A DNA stretch of 37,937 nt from Chara braunii (GCA_003427395.1 BFEA01000371.1:1522968-1560904); one strand, 5' to 3'; positions 20,583-31,559 are shown, counted from the stretch's first letter. The notes: a model not told the origin generated them from the letters alone. Program-made: numbers and translations.

Positions 20583-20752
20583 GGGAGGATGAGAAGAGAG
20601 AGGGAAAGAGAGTGAGAGAGGGAGAGAGGGAAAGAAGAGAATTAGTAGGTTGAATGAGAATTGTGATAGCAGAGGATTGAGAGAGGTAGAGAGAAAAAGA
20701 GAGAGAGGGAAAGGAGGAGAGAGAGAAGAGAACGAAAAGGGAAGAGTGAGTG
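20583..20752. repeat. purine-rich dispersed repeat, copy 2
   Basis: The second copy of the repeat at 19017-19185, containing TTGAATGAGAATTGTGATAG in the matching position. The copies lie about 1.57 kb apart in the same orientation and differ by scattered substitutions and small indels, so the duplication is old. More GA-rich DNA precedes it (20460-20580). Confidence 0.75.
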
Positions 20753-21425
20753 AGCGAGGGAAATAATAAAAGGAGTATTGATCTTCCAAGCTCCCTGGAC
20801 CCCCACCTCTCGCCACACCTTCGCAGGAATAAAAACCTGCGCTCCTTCATCAATCTGTACCCTCTGTTGTCATTTTTGCGGGCACACAGAACCTCTGGTT
20901 ACGGTGAGCCATTAAGAAGATGCTCCTGCATTGTTTTAGTAGAACATAGAACATTCTTTATTAAGCCTTGTACCGACATAGGGATTATTTATGTTTGAGT
21001 TAATTCTTGGATTCTTTATTGCTGTAATATTTATGTACGTAGGGAGTCGTTCGAGGGGGGACAGAGGAGCAGGGAAGAAGGGAATGGGGGAATTTGGGGG
21101 AATTTGGAGGGTAAAAGTGGGCGGAAGAGGGTGCCAACCGATCATCTCCATTTGGGGTTCGGCAGGTCCAATGGTAGGACCAGCAAATTCAGGCGTACAT
21201 TAGGAGCTTTTCGCCACCTCCTGGTCTCCCCCCTCTCCCGATGGTTCTTACTACCTTCCTGTGCTGCTCTCGAGGTTTGGTATACTCCTGGATTGGTAGG
21301 CTCTTCTGTGAGTTCATGCGCTGCTGCGGTCCTGGCGGGTCCTACACATTGGTCCGGTGGGGTTGGTGGGGAAAGGGTAGAAGGAGTTGTAAGCTGGGTA
21401 GTAGGAATCAAGTAATTAAAGAAGG
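20753..21425. other. region upstream of the LINE, probable 5' UTR in its right part
   Basis: No recognised domain. The part nearest the LINE is G-rich on plus and may be its 5' untranslated region, although the true 5' end of the element was not found. Confidence 0.35.
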
Positions 21426-21503
21426 ATGGCAGAGATGGACACTGATACGTAGGCAGGGGTACACAACCCCCGGGGCCCCCCCTTTCCCACAATTTTTTGG
21501 GCA

Positions 21504-24076
21504 ATGGAGGACCAGACGAGGCAGTCAATAGGGCAAAGCTACGATGAAGGGATTATGCAGATAAACCCAAACTTCGGTCAGGTCATTACTGATGAGAAAG
21601 GAAGGAGGTTCAAGGTAAACAAATCGCTGGACGCCATCAAGGAAAGATGGCTGAAGGAGAGAACGGTCATCGTGGTGTTCCAAGAGGAGGCCCGTAATTT
21701 AACGAGAGGAGCTAAAGAAGACCTCATTAGAGCCTATGAGGACGGGTGGCTGGCGAGGAGGCTAGTTAATCCGGAGGTACGAAGGGGCAGGGTCACGTTT
21801 GAAGGGGCGAATGTTGTTTCATATGTAGCAAAGGCGCCGGAGGTGGCTGCATGGATGGTTCAGATGGCGACAACAAAGCTGAATCTAAGGGGCATGGACT
21901 ATCTGGTGGTTTTCAGACCATGGATGACGAAGACAGACCTGAAGGATCTCAGGTTGAAGGAGGCAGAGACTAACTTCTGGATAGTGGCTTTGAGAGTTCC
22001 ATTAGAGGCTTTTTACTACCTAGCTTCTGCAGTGGAAGGACTAGCTGGAGAAGTAAAGCATATGCACCCGCCGGAGGTTGACCGCTCACGTCCAAAGCTG
22101 ATGAATGTAAAGTTTGATATGGAGCCACAGGCCAGGTACCGAGTGGAGGATATGTTGGCGGTAGAATCCCCAAAAGGGGAGATCTGGAGGGTGGAGGTGG
22201 CCACTCCCTACACCGACTGGTGCCATCGGTGCCGCTGGTATTTTCACACAGAGGACCGCTGCCCCAGAGCACTTCAGTTAGACCGTCCACCGAGACAGTG
22301 GTCGAACTCACGGTTACCTCGTCAGAATGGACCAGGCCAGTCACAGGAGGCCGGGGGGGCCCAGGGTGTACCAGCCCAGGGTGAGGGACCGAGACCACCG
22401 CCACGAGGGGCACCTGCCCCAGATAATGCAAGGTCACATCAAGTCGCTGGTACAACAGCACTAGGTTCCCAAGGGAGATAGGTCAGCGGGAACAAACAAC
22501 AGGGAAGCCAACCTCTAGTGCAGCCAGGTCCCCCCCCACTGGCACAGGGGAGCTTTGAGGGGAGAGGAGGAGGAGTTGAATACGGAGCTCAAGCCCCTGC
22601 ACATATGGTCCAGCAGGGAGTATCCCCCGGAAGTCATCATCCCACTTGTCCGCCTCCGATGCCATGCTGCGCACACACACAACCCACAAACCCTGACAAT
22701 CCTCATTACTTGCAGATGTATGCAAGGGCGGTCGGCCCGTTGGGGCCTCCACCCTCCCATTGGGGGGGGCAATGGGACGCAGAGTTGCAGGCAATCCATC
22801 TGCAGTCACCGATACAACAAAGAGCCTTGCAACACTTCGTGGACCATTCTCTGTTGCATACATGTCCCCCGGGAGTTCCAGACCCGGGCTACACAGAGCA
22901 GAGGCTCCACTACCATCCAATGGGAACCATGCCCCCACTTGGAGCGGACTCCTATTGGCCGGATAATTAGGCGGAGGGGGCTCGTTTCTACAGGCATCAG
23001 GGAGCAAAGCAAGAAGGGTCACACAGGTTAGAACGAGCCTGGAGTAACCCAGGACAGAGGTTAGGCCAAGAAGGGTACAGTTCACACAGGAGTAGAGGAG
23101 AAACTCAGGTAGCTCTGGTTCAGAGAAGTCGGCTAAGAGTAGAAGGGGCAAGAAGAGAGTGGAGTTGGTTGTCGTTAGGGGGGGATCAGAGAAAAGGGGC
23201 TAGTGCCCTTTCAGTCTCGTCGGAATCACGAGTGGTGGTGGGAAGTGAGATCTTGGGGGATGAGCTGCTGGGGTCTGGGGAGGGAGACTTAGAGCGGGAG
23301 CACTCAGAATCCTCCACGGGCAGTTCAGGAGCTGCGCACAGAAGACGGGACCCGCCATCGGATACACAGAGTAAATTGGAGTATAGAGAAAACCGTGAAG
23401 GAGGGTCACCAAGTCTAAGACACCAGGTCAGAGACAGAGTGGAGAGGAGAATGGTGTCGCTGGTGTGCACGGGTACGGAAGACAGAGTTTTCTTCCTGGG
23501 ATGGCGGACACGCAGGGCCGTCCTTACTTACCTTCGGAAGTAACTGGGAGAACACCACTGCCGATGGAAATCCTTTCTCTCACCAAGAACCTGTATGGTG
23601 GCGATTTTCCAGTTAGATTGATCCCAAGATCCACGATGACGAGCATTATTGTTCCGCTAGAGGACCGGATCTACAAATTGTATTTTCCTCTCCTCGATGC
23701 CAGAATCAGTGCAGCAGCAGCGAGATCCTTGTAGCAGGGGGGCATCCAGTGGTTCAAGATGGATGCTGTCAGGGAGCAGAACTCGCAAGAACTGGAGATA
23801 ATCTCCATCGCGGCCAATGTCTCAGCGCTAGCTCTCCTTCATATGAATGAGAAATTGGCGGAAGGAGAGAACCTCCACTCACCGTTTATACACGATTCCC
23901 TGTTTGCCCCATGGAGGTCGTCCACGAGGTCAGTGGGCTCAGAGGAGCCGTCGAGAGACACTCCTATGGCCCGCACCCCCTCAGAGGAGCACCCTCGCTG
24001 GGGGGATGATCCTGTCAGCTCTGCAAACCGCATCCAAGGTAAAAAAGCGGTGTTCTCGTCCAATGGTCAGACTTAA
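21504..24076 (+). pseudogene. LINE ORF1 (nucleic-acid-binding, DUF4283-like, CCHC knuckle)
   Basis: The first 325 codons are open from an ATG at 21504. An earlier in-frame ATG at 21426 is cut off by TAG at 21450, so the original start may lie there. Residues about 50-220 look like the DUF4283 region of plant LINE/gag-like proteins. Residues about 239-254 hold a C-x2-C-x4-H-x4-C knuckle (DWCHRCRWYFHTEDRCPR). The frame continues through TAG stops at 22479 and 22968 as a Pro/Gln/Gly-rich then Ser/Glu/Arg-rich tail, shifts frame near 23480, passes a TAG at 23732 and ends with TAA at 24074-24076. The protein should bind LINE RNA. The long tail is longer than usual. Confidence 0.75.
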
Positions 24077-25813
24077 ATTAGCTACCTGGAATGTGAGGGG
24101 AATGGGTAGTCCGCTAGAGAGAGGGAAAAGGAGGAGGATTAAGGCCTGGATGTTTGAGGAAAAATTAGATGGCCTGTTCATTCAGGAGTCCAAATTGGAT
24201 GAGGCAAGACTGCAAAGATTTGCGCAGTGGTGGGAGGGACCGCAAGTGTGGTCGCCAGCGCAAGGATCAAAAGGGGGGGTAGGGATAATCCTGAGTAGGG
24301 ATCTGGAACCTTAGGTAATTGACTCGGAAGCGGACTTGTGGGGGAGGTGGGCGTGGATTCGGCTCCTGGTGGGTCAAAAAGATTGGCTACTAATGACGGT
24401 GTACGTGCCCTCAGTCCTGGGCCCTAGGGTGGAGTTCTTACAAAATTTTGCAAGTAAGGTACCAAAGGTGGCCCATAGGATAGTGGTGGGAGACTGGAAC
24501 GTTTCCCTGGATGAGGCAATGATCCACGGAATACGCACAACAGGAAGAAGGGATGCAACTATACTTCTGGAGGCGATGCACTCACTGGACCTGACATACC
24601 CATTTCGTCTGCTAAACCCAGATGAGGCTGGGTACACCTGGTACTCAAACCCGAGAAGAGATAGGAGGGAAGGGACAAGACGCCGACTTGATTACTTCTT
24701 GGTGTCAGAATCGCTGCAGCAACGGTTTACGGCAATAAAGCAGCGACTTCATCCGCTTTTTGGTCATAAACTGGTGTCTGCTGACATACTGACAGGGGCC
24801 TTGGGAGAGAGGGGGAAAGGGTTCTTCAGACTGAACTCACAAAACCTAGAGCAAGGAGGCTGGGAGAGTGGGAAAAGATACAGGCTGCAAAACACGGGCG
24901 ATGGGAGGAAACTCTGAAAATCAAGGGGATTGTGGTACACGACAGGCTAACAAAAGAGACCTTTCGTCGCTTGCTGCGTAGTGCAGCTCATTAGCAGGTG
25001 GTTCAACTCAATCACCCATTCGACCCAGTGGCAGCTCCGGCAGCTGCACCTGCAGAGATGTTGGAGTACGCTAGGCTGTACTATGCGGATATTTTGACGG
25101 CAAGAAGGATAGCAGACTCTCCTCTCTCGGACCTCTCACAAGACAGTGACATGTGGCAGCAGACAGAAGTGCTATTGACACCGCAATAAAGATTGAGCTT
25201 GGACAGGCCGGTCATGTTGGAGGAGTTGGCACAAACACTGAGGGTAATGGCAGCAGGCAAGGCACCAGGGAGGAATGGGTTATGCGTGGAATTTTTTCGA
25301 TGCTGTTGGGACGCGTTGGGCCCTCCACTAGTGGAAGTGTACAACAAGGTTCTAGTGGGAGAAGGTCTGGTTGCGGTGATGACACATGGGGTCATTGCAC
25401 TAATGTTCAAGAAGGGAGATAAGGCGAATGTGAGGAACTATCGCCCGATCTCCCTCTTGAACGTAGACTATAAGATCCTAGCAAAAACGATGGCGTTAAG
25501 GCTACGGAGAATCCTCCCCAGACTGGTAGAGCGTGACCAAGGGGCCTTCGTGCAAGGAAGGTCGATCTTCCTTAATATCCTCACGGCAATTGAGTCAGTG
25601 GAGGTCTTGAAGGGGGAGCACAGAGATATGGCAGTGTTAATGCTGGATCTAGAGAAGGCGTATGATAGAGTGGGCTGGTCGTTTGTCCTCACTACGCTGA
25701 AAAGGATGGGTTTTAGGGATGGGTTCTGCAGATGGGTAATAGCAAAGGCGGCTTCGTCCGCTGTCCAAGTCAATGGCCACCTCTCGAGGTCCTTTCAACT
25801 GACACACTTGTGA
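24063..25813 (+). pseudogene. LINE ORF2 (APE endonuclease + reverse transcriptase), 3' truncated
   Basis: ATG at 24063 opens the endonuclease: TWNVRGMG, the catalytic Glu in FIQESKLDE, GGVGIILS, VVGDWNVSLDEA and RLDYFLVS. The usual S-D-H near its end reads FGHK, so that Asp is missing. The frame has TAG at 24312 and shifts near 24850. The RT linker and RT follow in the new frame through a TAG near 24990 and a TAA at 25187. The RT shows AAGKAPGRNGL, NYRPISLLNVDYKILAK, DQGAFVQGRSI and LMLDLEKAYDRVGW. It ends before the Y-x-D-D motif. ORF2 would nick target DNA and copy the element; this copy cannot. Confidence 0.88.
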
Positions 25814-26400
25814 TAAGCTCAGACTCGTACCCCGTGGCTTGCCGTATCCCTGAGGAAAAATCCCCCGGAAGCCCCGAAATACGGATGCGAACAAAAAGGG
25901 GTTTTTCTTTCTTTTTGCTTTTGTTTTCTTTTTGAAACGGCTTTTGCATTTTTTTTTGGTTAATAACTCCCGCGCGGGCGAATAGCGGCCGCGGTATGAA
26001 AACCAAGAAACGGTTTCGGTTGGGACTTTTTGAATTTTGCGCGCGCGCGCCTAAGCTCCGACTTCTTCGCACGTCTCGCACCCCCGTTTCTTGCTTTGCG
26101 TCCCCGCGCCATCTTCCTTTCTTGCTGCGCGTGTCTCCCCCATGCAGGACTCTTCGTCTTCCCCTACGCCCAGCTCGATCCTTACCCCGTCGTCCTCCGC
26201 GAAGTGATTGGCTGCGTAGTTGGGATGCTCGGATCAATGTGGAGAGCGGGAAACCGCGCACCACTTGAACGAACACCCCAATCACGTAGGACCATGCAAC
26301 TCCGCGGGGTCGGACCCTCTGACCCCCCCCCCACCTTTCTTATGTCATGCTCATCTACACCCTGCGCTGCCCGCACCTCGCGCTGACAACCCTCCGTCTC
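25814..26400. other. gene-free stretch becoming GC/CpG-rich
   Basis: No similarity to the LINE remains. A T-rich segment (25905-25965) is followed by a CpG-rich segment with GCGCGCGCGC (26039-26049), as often seen upstream of plant promoters. Confidence 0.4.
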
Positions 26401-26406
26401 CTGCGC

Positions 26407-26413
26407 TATAAAT
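26407..26413 (+). promoter_or_regulatory. TATA box with downstream pyrimidine patch
   Basis: TATAAAT sits in a CpG-rich region, followed by a pyrimidine patch (26421-26443) and an ATG at 26457-26459. TATA, Y-patch, then ATG within about 50 bases is a typical plant core promoter layout. Confidence 0.5.
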
Positions 26414-26456
26414 TCGCGCAACCCTCTCCTCTCCCTCTCTTTTGATCTCGGCTGCA

Positions 26457-26681
26457 ATGTTGGGCGAGCTATGCACGAAGTTCGCGGCGCCGAACAGGCT
26501 CGACGAGCCCAAGGACGGGCGGAGTGACGACGCGGGGTGGACCCGCGGTAGACTCGGGGTGAAGCAGTCGGGGGGACTGAGCAGAGGTGGGGATTGGACA
26601 CCGGCCGCGGCAGGGCCTTGTGGCTATGGTGGTCGGTGGTCTTGGGAAGTTTTGAAGGCTGCGCCTGGGGGCGACAGTTAA
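26457..26681 (+). CDS. hypothetical protein or first exon
   Basis: A 74-codon frame from the ATG placed just behind the TATA box and pyrimidine patch, beginning MLGELCTKFAAPNRLDEPKD and rich in Gly and Arg afterwards. No domain recognised. It could be a short protein or a first exon, with a possible donor at GCG|GTAGAC near 26549. The promoter context is the main reason for listing it. Confidence 0.3.
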   Translation: MLGELCTKFAAPNRLDEPKDGRSDDAGWTRGRLGVKQSGGLSRGGDWTPAAAGPCGYGGRWSWEVLKAAPGGDS

Positions 26682-26989
26682 TTGAGAATTTTTGTATACA
26701 AGAAGGACTCGCTTTTATCTCCATTGCTGCTTTGTCTATGCATGGCGTGTGTGTGAGGCCCCGAGTGATGGGAGCTTGTCGTGCGCATGAGTGATGTCCA
26801 AGGTCTAGGGATGATTGGATGTCTTGTCAAGGTTCGATTGATTGTATGCAGGTATGTGTGTATGTACTTATCCGGGCGGGGACGGGGGAACTGAACCGGA
26901 TGACCATCTGCTTAGGAGTATGAGTGTGATAATCTCGCTGTTCCCCTCCCTTCTGCAGCCCTTCCTGCGCGCACGCGCAGTCTCGGTGT

Positions 26990-26990
<1 letters not shown>
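26682..26990. other. gene-free stretch before the CT microsatellite
   Basis: Short T/G-rich sequence with TGTGTGTGAGG and GTATGTGTGTATG. Possibly an intron or 3' flank of the 26457 reading frame; nothing else seen. Confidence 0.35.
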
Positions 26991-26993
<3 letters not shown>

Positions 26994-27052
<59 letters not shown>

Positions 27053-27102
27053 NNNNNNNNNNNNNNNNNNNNNNNNNNNNNNNNNNNNNNNNNNNNNNNN
27101 NN

Positions 27103-27134
<32 letters not shown>
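26994..27134. repeat. (CT)n microsatellite with a 50-N gap
   Basis: CT dinucleotides from about 26994 to 27052 and from 27103 to 27134, with 50 N (27053-27102) between them. The gap is most simply unresolved repeat length. The Arg/Glu frame reading across it is an artefact. Confidence 0.95.
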
Positions 27135-27138
<4 letters not shown>

Positions 27139-28744
27139 TCTTTTTGAATTGGTAGTCATCGTTTCTGAACTCCTCGTCCCCGCACCGGTGAGTCCACCAC
27201 CGGCAGTCGCGCGCACGGTCGACGCCCCCGCGACGGGGAAGAGAACTTAGATTTCATCATCTTCTTCTGACGCACTAAACTTGAGAGAGAAGGGTTGCAT
27301 CGAGTGTTGTATTCCAAAGGAAATGACGAAGACCCACCTTACACCAGATCAAACACCACATGACTAAAACTGAAGCCAAGCATCCGAAGAGCAAGACCAT
27401 CAGAGGGGTTCCCAGCGAATCACCATAGCCTGAAAAAGTAGTGCGATACATGCAGCAGGATTCAGAAACACAGAGGGGCCCCTTAGGGCGAAGGTTCAAG
27501 CAAAAGTTGTTTTGCCACCAGAAGAACATAGAGACTATTTTGCGGCTAAAGACTAGGCACCAAAGTGTTCCGATCAATAAGCGTAGCCACGATGGGGTAC
27601 CCAAAAAAAAACTAGGCCGAACGTATACTGCATTAATCAACAAAGTAGATATACATAAGTATATCATCCTTACATATATACACCCCGTGGCCGCATACAC
27701 AGCGATACCCCAATCATTGGAAAGCGTTACATCATGCCATCCCGAACCACGTGGCGTGATGAGAAAGACAAGGAGGATTGTATAGCACATCACACCGACT
27801 CCTCTAATTAAAGAAAACGAATGTTCAGGAATGCTGAGCAAAAGTGATCATGCCCCTATCATACAGCCAAAACCAGCGACCGACGGTCCATCTGCATACT
27901 TCGAGGGCTCTACCATCATTCCCCAACATCATAGGTAGAACACATGATGCCCCTCCACCTCGGATCCAGAGCGATTGGGTTCAACAGCAGCTGATCCTCA
28001 AGCAGTCCACCCGCCGTGCATAGTCAAGCATAAAAAACACCATACCATCCATCATGCCAATTAGAGGTCCAACGCCCATCAGCGGCCCATGCTAGTGTGA
28101 ACGGTGGCAGGCCAAAATTCCCAAGATGAAGATTGCAGAAGGATTGAGAATAGCACCGACAGAAGTCGCCAGAATCCCACCAATTGAGCTGCCAACCACG
28201 AGAGGGCCATCTGGCAGTGCACGTTTCCTCATCACAATATAGTGGGGAAACGGATCATGCACATGGCCATATGACAGGGCAATGACTCCATCCCACTGTG
28301 GCAACCAATCATCCGCTATTCCCACCGGTCCAGCAATAAAAGGCCGGTATCGATAGACTCTATCTACCTAGAAGAGTGGAATCGTAAAGTGCTGCCATTC
28401 ATCATAGTGCGCGACGATCCGAGGCCGTCGGGACGGTATTATGCACACTTAACTCCATAGACAAAAATATGGTACCAACGATAAAGCCCCACGATCATCT
28501 AGCCGCCCATACAGCAAATAGGAAACCATAGTAACAATTAGTGCAAGCAAGCGGAAAAGAGAAAAACTCGGCCGGTGAAAAGTGAAGAAGCTCAAATGCA
28601 GGACAACGTCAAGCCATCCATATTCACCACGTCACAGCAGACGGAAAACTCTTCATACAAATGTGGGTAAAACCAAACGATCGAAGCGGTACGCCTATAT
28701 TCTCCTAAATCAGCAATACCTGCTTACCCTGCACTAAGCACGAA

Positions 28745-29091
28745 TAACGACCATTTCGTCAAAATGGACATTTTTTATTTTTTGAACGAAATTGAAACTG
28801 AGTTTTTTTGGCCGAAAACTAGTCAAAATTTGCTGTTTCTGAGGGTCCAGCATTTTACAAACGCCGGAACCCCTGGCTGTACATGGACCTAGCTTGAGAC
28901 CAGGCACCTCCGGGCAGGACTGCCTGGAGGTGCCTGGTCTCAAGCTAGGTCCATGTACAGCCAGGGGTTCCAGCGTTTGTAAACCGCTGGACCCTCAGGA
29001 ACAACAAATTTTGACGAGTTTTCAGCCAAAAAACTCAGTTTCAATTTCGTTCAAAAAATAAAAGATGTCCATTTTGACGAAATGGCAGTTA
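28745..29091. mobile_element. 347-bp palindromic MITE
   Basis: The whole element is a long inverted repeat centred at 28918. CCATTTCGTCAAAATGGACA (28751-28770) pairs perfectly with 29066-29085, and pairing continues inward through GAACGAAATTGAAACTGAG, GGGTCCAGC and the GGCTGTACATGGACCTAGC block to a small loop (about 28910-28925). The tips TAAC and GTTA at 28745 and 29091 also match. There is no coding capacity. It interrupts the membrane-protein pseudogene. A clear target duplication was not seen. Confidence 0.88.
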
Positions 29092-30034
29092 ATGGCCTAA
29101 TCCTTGTCGAACTTGCCGCGAGTACCCAACAAGGAGAGCAGCAATGCCATCTCCAGGCATAGCCTCATTCTCCCCCTCTCACCCCCCCTCTCCCTCCCCT
29201 TCGCTCCACACCTATCACAACTACACACATACAAAGCAATCCCCCGACACTCACCCATACCAACAACATCTGTGTACCTTTGATACAGCGAGATTGGCAC
29301 TTCTAATTTCATATGTTCGGTCACGTAGCAAGTGTGATCCTATCAATAAACCCTGAAAGCAGTAATGTCCTCCCGAAAGGATCAGCCCGACCATGTGTAC
29401 AAGAAACTAAGGCTCCTGTTTCGCATAGGGCGTGTGTATGAAAGGGAGATGAGGGCAAAACCGCAAGCCAAGATAAGAGACACAATCAGGCTATGCACAA
29501 AGTAGACAATGATGATGACACATGCCAGGAGGCCAGCAGGAGCGGGGGCACATGATCGCGCAGGGCAAGTGCCTGGATGTAAGTCATACAACCAAGGCAG
29601 ATCCATAGCCAGAAAGCAAGCGCCAACCCAGAGTGACAGAGAAAGCGACAGAAGGAGGGGGTAGGCCATTGAGAGAGTGCACGCCAGGAACAAAAATATT
29701 CTACTCCGAAGATCCATAGCGATACATTGAAGAAGACTTCCACGCCTCATCATAAGGAGAGGTAGCAGGAGCCGAGTCAAACAGTCAGCATCTCATGCCT
29801 TACACAATCTGGGAGTTGCCGGTAACGAACAATTGCCGCCGCGGAGAGAAGACGAATAGAACAGCACCGTCTGAGTATCAAGGAAGGCCAGAAAGGCGAA
29901 ATAGGCCAGGCAGATGACACAGAACGAAGCGAGCAAGTGAGCAATGGCGAGCAGCTCCATGTCTTGGATCACTCGGACAGCAGGAGACGTCACCGACCAC
30001 CGTGATGCAGCGCTGGCGAGGACAGGAGGAGCTC

Positions 30035-30271
30035 CTACAGCAAAGAGACAAACACAATAGTACACGGCAAGGGATACACACAGCGTAGGGGTTGGAAGAG
30101 GAGGGGGTTAAATCATTCATACAAGTCAATGAAAGACCAATCAGTGAGAGAGGAGAGAAGAGAAGAGGGGAGGAGGTCCCAATTCGGTCAAGCGGCCCAT
30201 GGAATGGCGACATCTGGAGAGAGGGTAGTGGAACTCACTCTTAAGCACTTTTCACCGGTCTCCACTTATAC
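30035..30271 (-). other. predicted GT-AG intron of the membrane-protein gene
   Basis: The donor is CCG|GTATAAGT (30274-30264 on the minus strand). The acceptor is TTTGTCTCTTTGCTGTAG|GAGCTCC, with a strong pyrimidine tract, at 30035. Length 237 bases, within the plant range. The flanking exons both encode hydrophobic segments. Confidence 0.5.
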
Positions 30272-30585
30272 CGGATCTTCAGAGAACTAAACGACTCCCA
30301 TGACATATCGAAAGGGACTGGAACATCAGCGGGCCATGCCCATATTCCATGGAGACAAAGAGGGCAAGCAAGCAAGTAAGCCAATCACACAAGTTCAAGA
30401 GATGGGCGTGGGTTGCAATCATCAAACTCATCACGCAGATGAAGGTGCATTTCACGATGCAAGGGAGGGGGTTGGGGTTGGGTGGTGGGTTCGTTCAGGG
30501 AGAGTTGCTGGTTACTGCGACGGTTGCCATATTCCTGCTCAGGCACCGATCCGGCAGATCCTGAGTGATCAATCAACTGGTGACG

Positions 30586-30629
30586 GTGCTGATATCCCCA
30601 GATCGTAGTGCTGATATCCCCAGATCGTA
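30586..30629. repeat. 22-bp tandem duplication
   Basis: GTGCTGATATCCCCAGATCG (plus TA) occurs twice in direct succession with no mismatch. A recent replication-slip duplication, probably in the 5' leader of the minus-strand gene. Confidence 0.85.
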
Positions 30630-31096
30630 GCTACAGAGCGACCAAATGCGAAAACTGCGAAATAGGTTCAAATAGCGGCTTCAAAGCGAGTGGAGGCAGT
30701 TTGTCAGAAGGAGATGGCAAGCGCCAGCAGTATGCAATTGTCGCAGCGGTGCGTTCACATAGTGAACGATCACACATAGGGCCGGACTCCGCGCCGGAGC
30801 AGGCGGCTGCAAACACTAGGGTCACAGCAGTTTCCAAAGGCGTAGGCGAAGAGAGGAAGCAAGCAGCGGCCGTTCGCACAGGCAAAGTGGCCAGGGAGCA
30901 GCAAATGATGACGCGAGGTGCGCAAGTAGAAGATGGGTGCGGGCAGGTCAGACGAGCGTCGAGCGCAGGTCCGAAGCGTGGGCCGCCAGCGTCTCAAGAG
31001 AAGGCGTATCCTACCAAGGGGAACAACACACTCTTTTGGGGACACTAGCAGTTCCACGCCACAGAAATGAGAGGGTTTGAATGCTCGCTCGGTGGG

Positions 31097-31104
31097 CTTA
31101 TATA
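31097..31104 (-). promoter_or_regulatory. TATA box, minus strand
   Basis: The minus strand reads GATTATATAAGCCCACC, a near-ideal plant TATA box. It is the natural promoter candidate for the minus-strand membrane-protein gene. The first ATG with matching downstream content is about 570 bases further (30530), which would leave a long leader. An alternative is a separate short gene starting at 30885 or 31297. Confidence 0.45.
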
Positions 31105-31480
31105 ATCCTGAATTTCCGGAAGGACCGGGAGGACCAGGGGCGGGTTGAAGGTCCCACATTCCCGGGTAACGGGGTACCGGAGCGGCGGAGCCTAGTATTA
31201 GAGGCCTCCGCGACAGGTACTGGTTACCATGCAGTTTAAGGGGGCGGGGGTAACCCTCAGGGGGCGGGTCTGCGGGATAGCCAGCTAGTTGGTACATATC
31301 CGAGCCTCACCACTATGCAGACTATGCAGCGATTGGCTGGCAGCAGGGGGCAGGCCAGTAAGAAAAACAGACAGGGCGAGGAGCAGGCCGCCGAACCTCA
31401 ATGGGAGGGGTATGGAATAAACCGGGTACCCAAACCCATGGCCCAAATCTGCACATATGCACCACATTCCCATATGTGCA

Positions 31481-31482
<2 letters not shown>
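31105..31482. other. gene-free stretch upstream of the minus-strand TATA box
   Basis: No supported gene. GCACATATG (31451-31459) and CATATGTGC (31471-31479) form a perfect 9-bp hairpin immediately before the TG microsatellite. Confidence 0.45.

Positions 31483-31528
<46 letters not shown>
31483..31528. repeat. (TG)n microsatellite
   Basis: 46 bases of pure TG. Confidence 0.95.
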
Positions 31529-31529
<1 letters not shown>

Positions 31530-31557
31530 CGGGGAGGGGAGGGAGGACCCCTCCCCC

Positions 31558-31559
<2 letters not shown>

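Larger units (their letters stand above)
21426..25813 (+). mobile_element. L1-type non-LTR retrotransposon (LINE), truncated in the RT
   Basis: ORF1 has a DUF4283-like region and a CCHC knuckle. ORF2 has an APE-type endonuclease followed by a reverse transcriptase, the order of plant L1 elements. Similarity stops at 25813, just after SAVQVNGHLSRSFQLT of the RT palm, so the catalytic Y-x-D-D, the thumb, the 3' UTR and the poly-A tail are absent. LINEs normally lose their 5' end, so 3' loss implies a later deletion, insertion or rearrangement. Stops and frameshifts in both ORFs make it inactive. Confidence 0.9.
27275..30576 (-). pseudogene. degenerate multi-pass membrane protein gene, aquaporin/MIP-like
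   Basis: Hydrophobic segments run along the minus strand in order. A TM1-like exon starts with ATG at 30530-30528 (CTFICVMSLMIATHAHLL). A TM2-like exon begins at 30034 (LLAIAHLLASFCVICLAYF). Near 29680-29630 LNGLPPPSVAFSVTLGW recalls a broken first NPA box. At 28210-28090 the phrase LPDGPLVVGSSIGGILATS leads into GAILNPSAIFILGIL and, past a stop, GPLMGVGPLIGMMDG. That last block matches the layout of TM5, the second NPA box (here NPS) and TM6 of major intrinsic proteins. A GT-AG intron (30271-30035) fits between the first two exons. Stops at 29793 and 28092, frame changes and a MITE (28745-29091) suggest decay. MIP proteins are water/solute channels. Family call is an inference. Confidence 0.45.

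Noticed and set aside
22483-23151. 222-codon minus-strand frame inside the LINE
   Set aside because: The plus strand carries ORF1 continuing in one frame through this interval; no domain on the minus strand.
30608-31048. 146-codon plus-strand frame
   Set aside because: The minus strand has a TATA box and spliced hydrophobic exons in this region; the plus frame has no domain or promoter.
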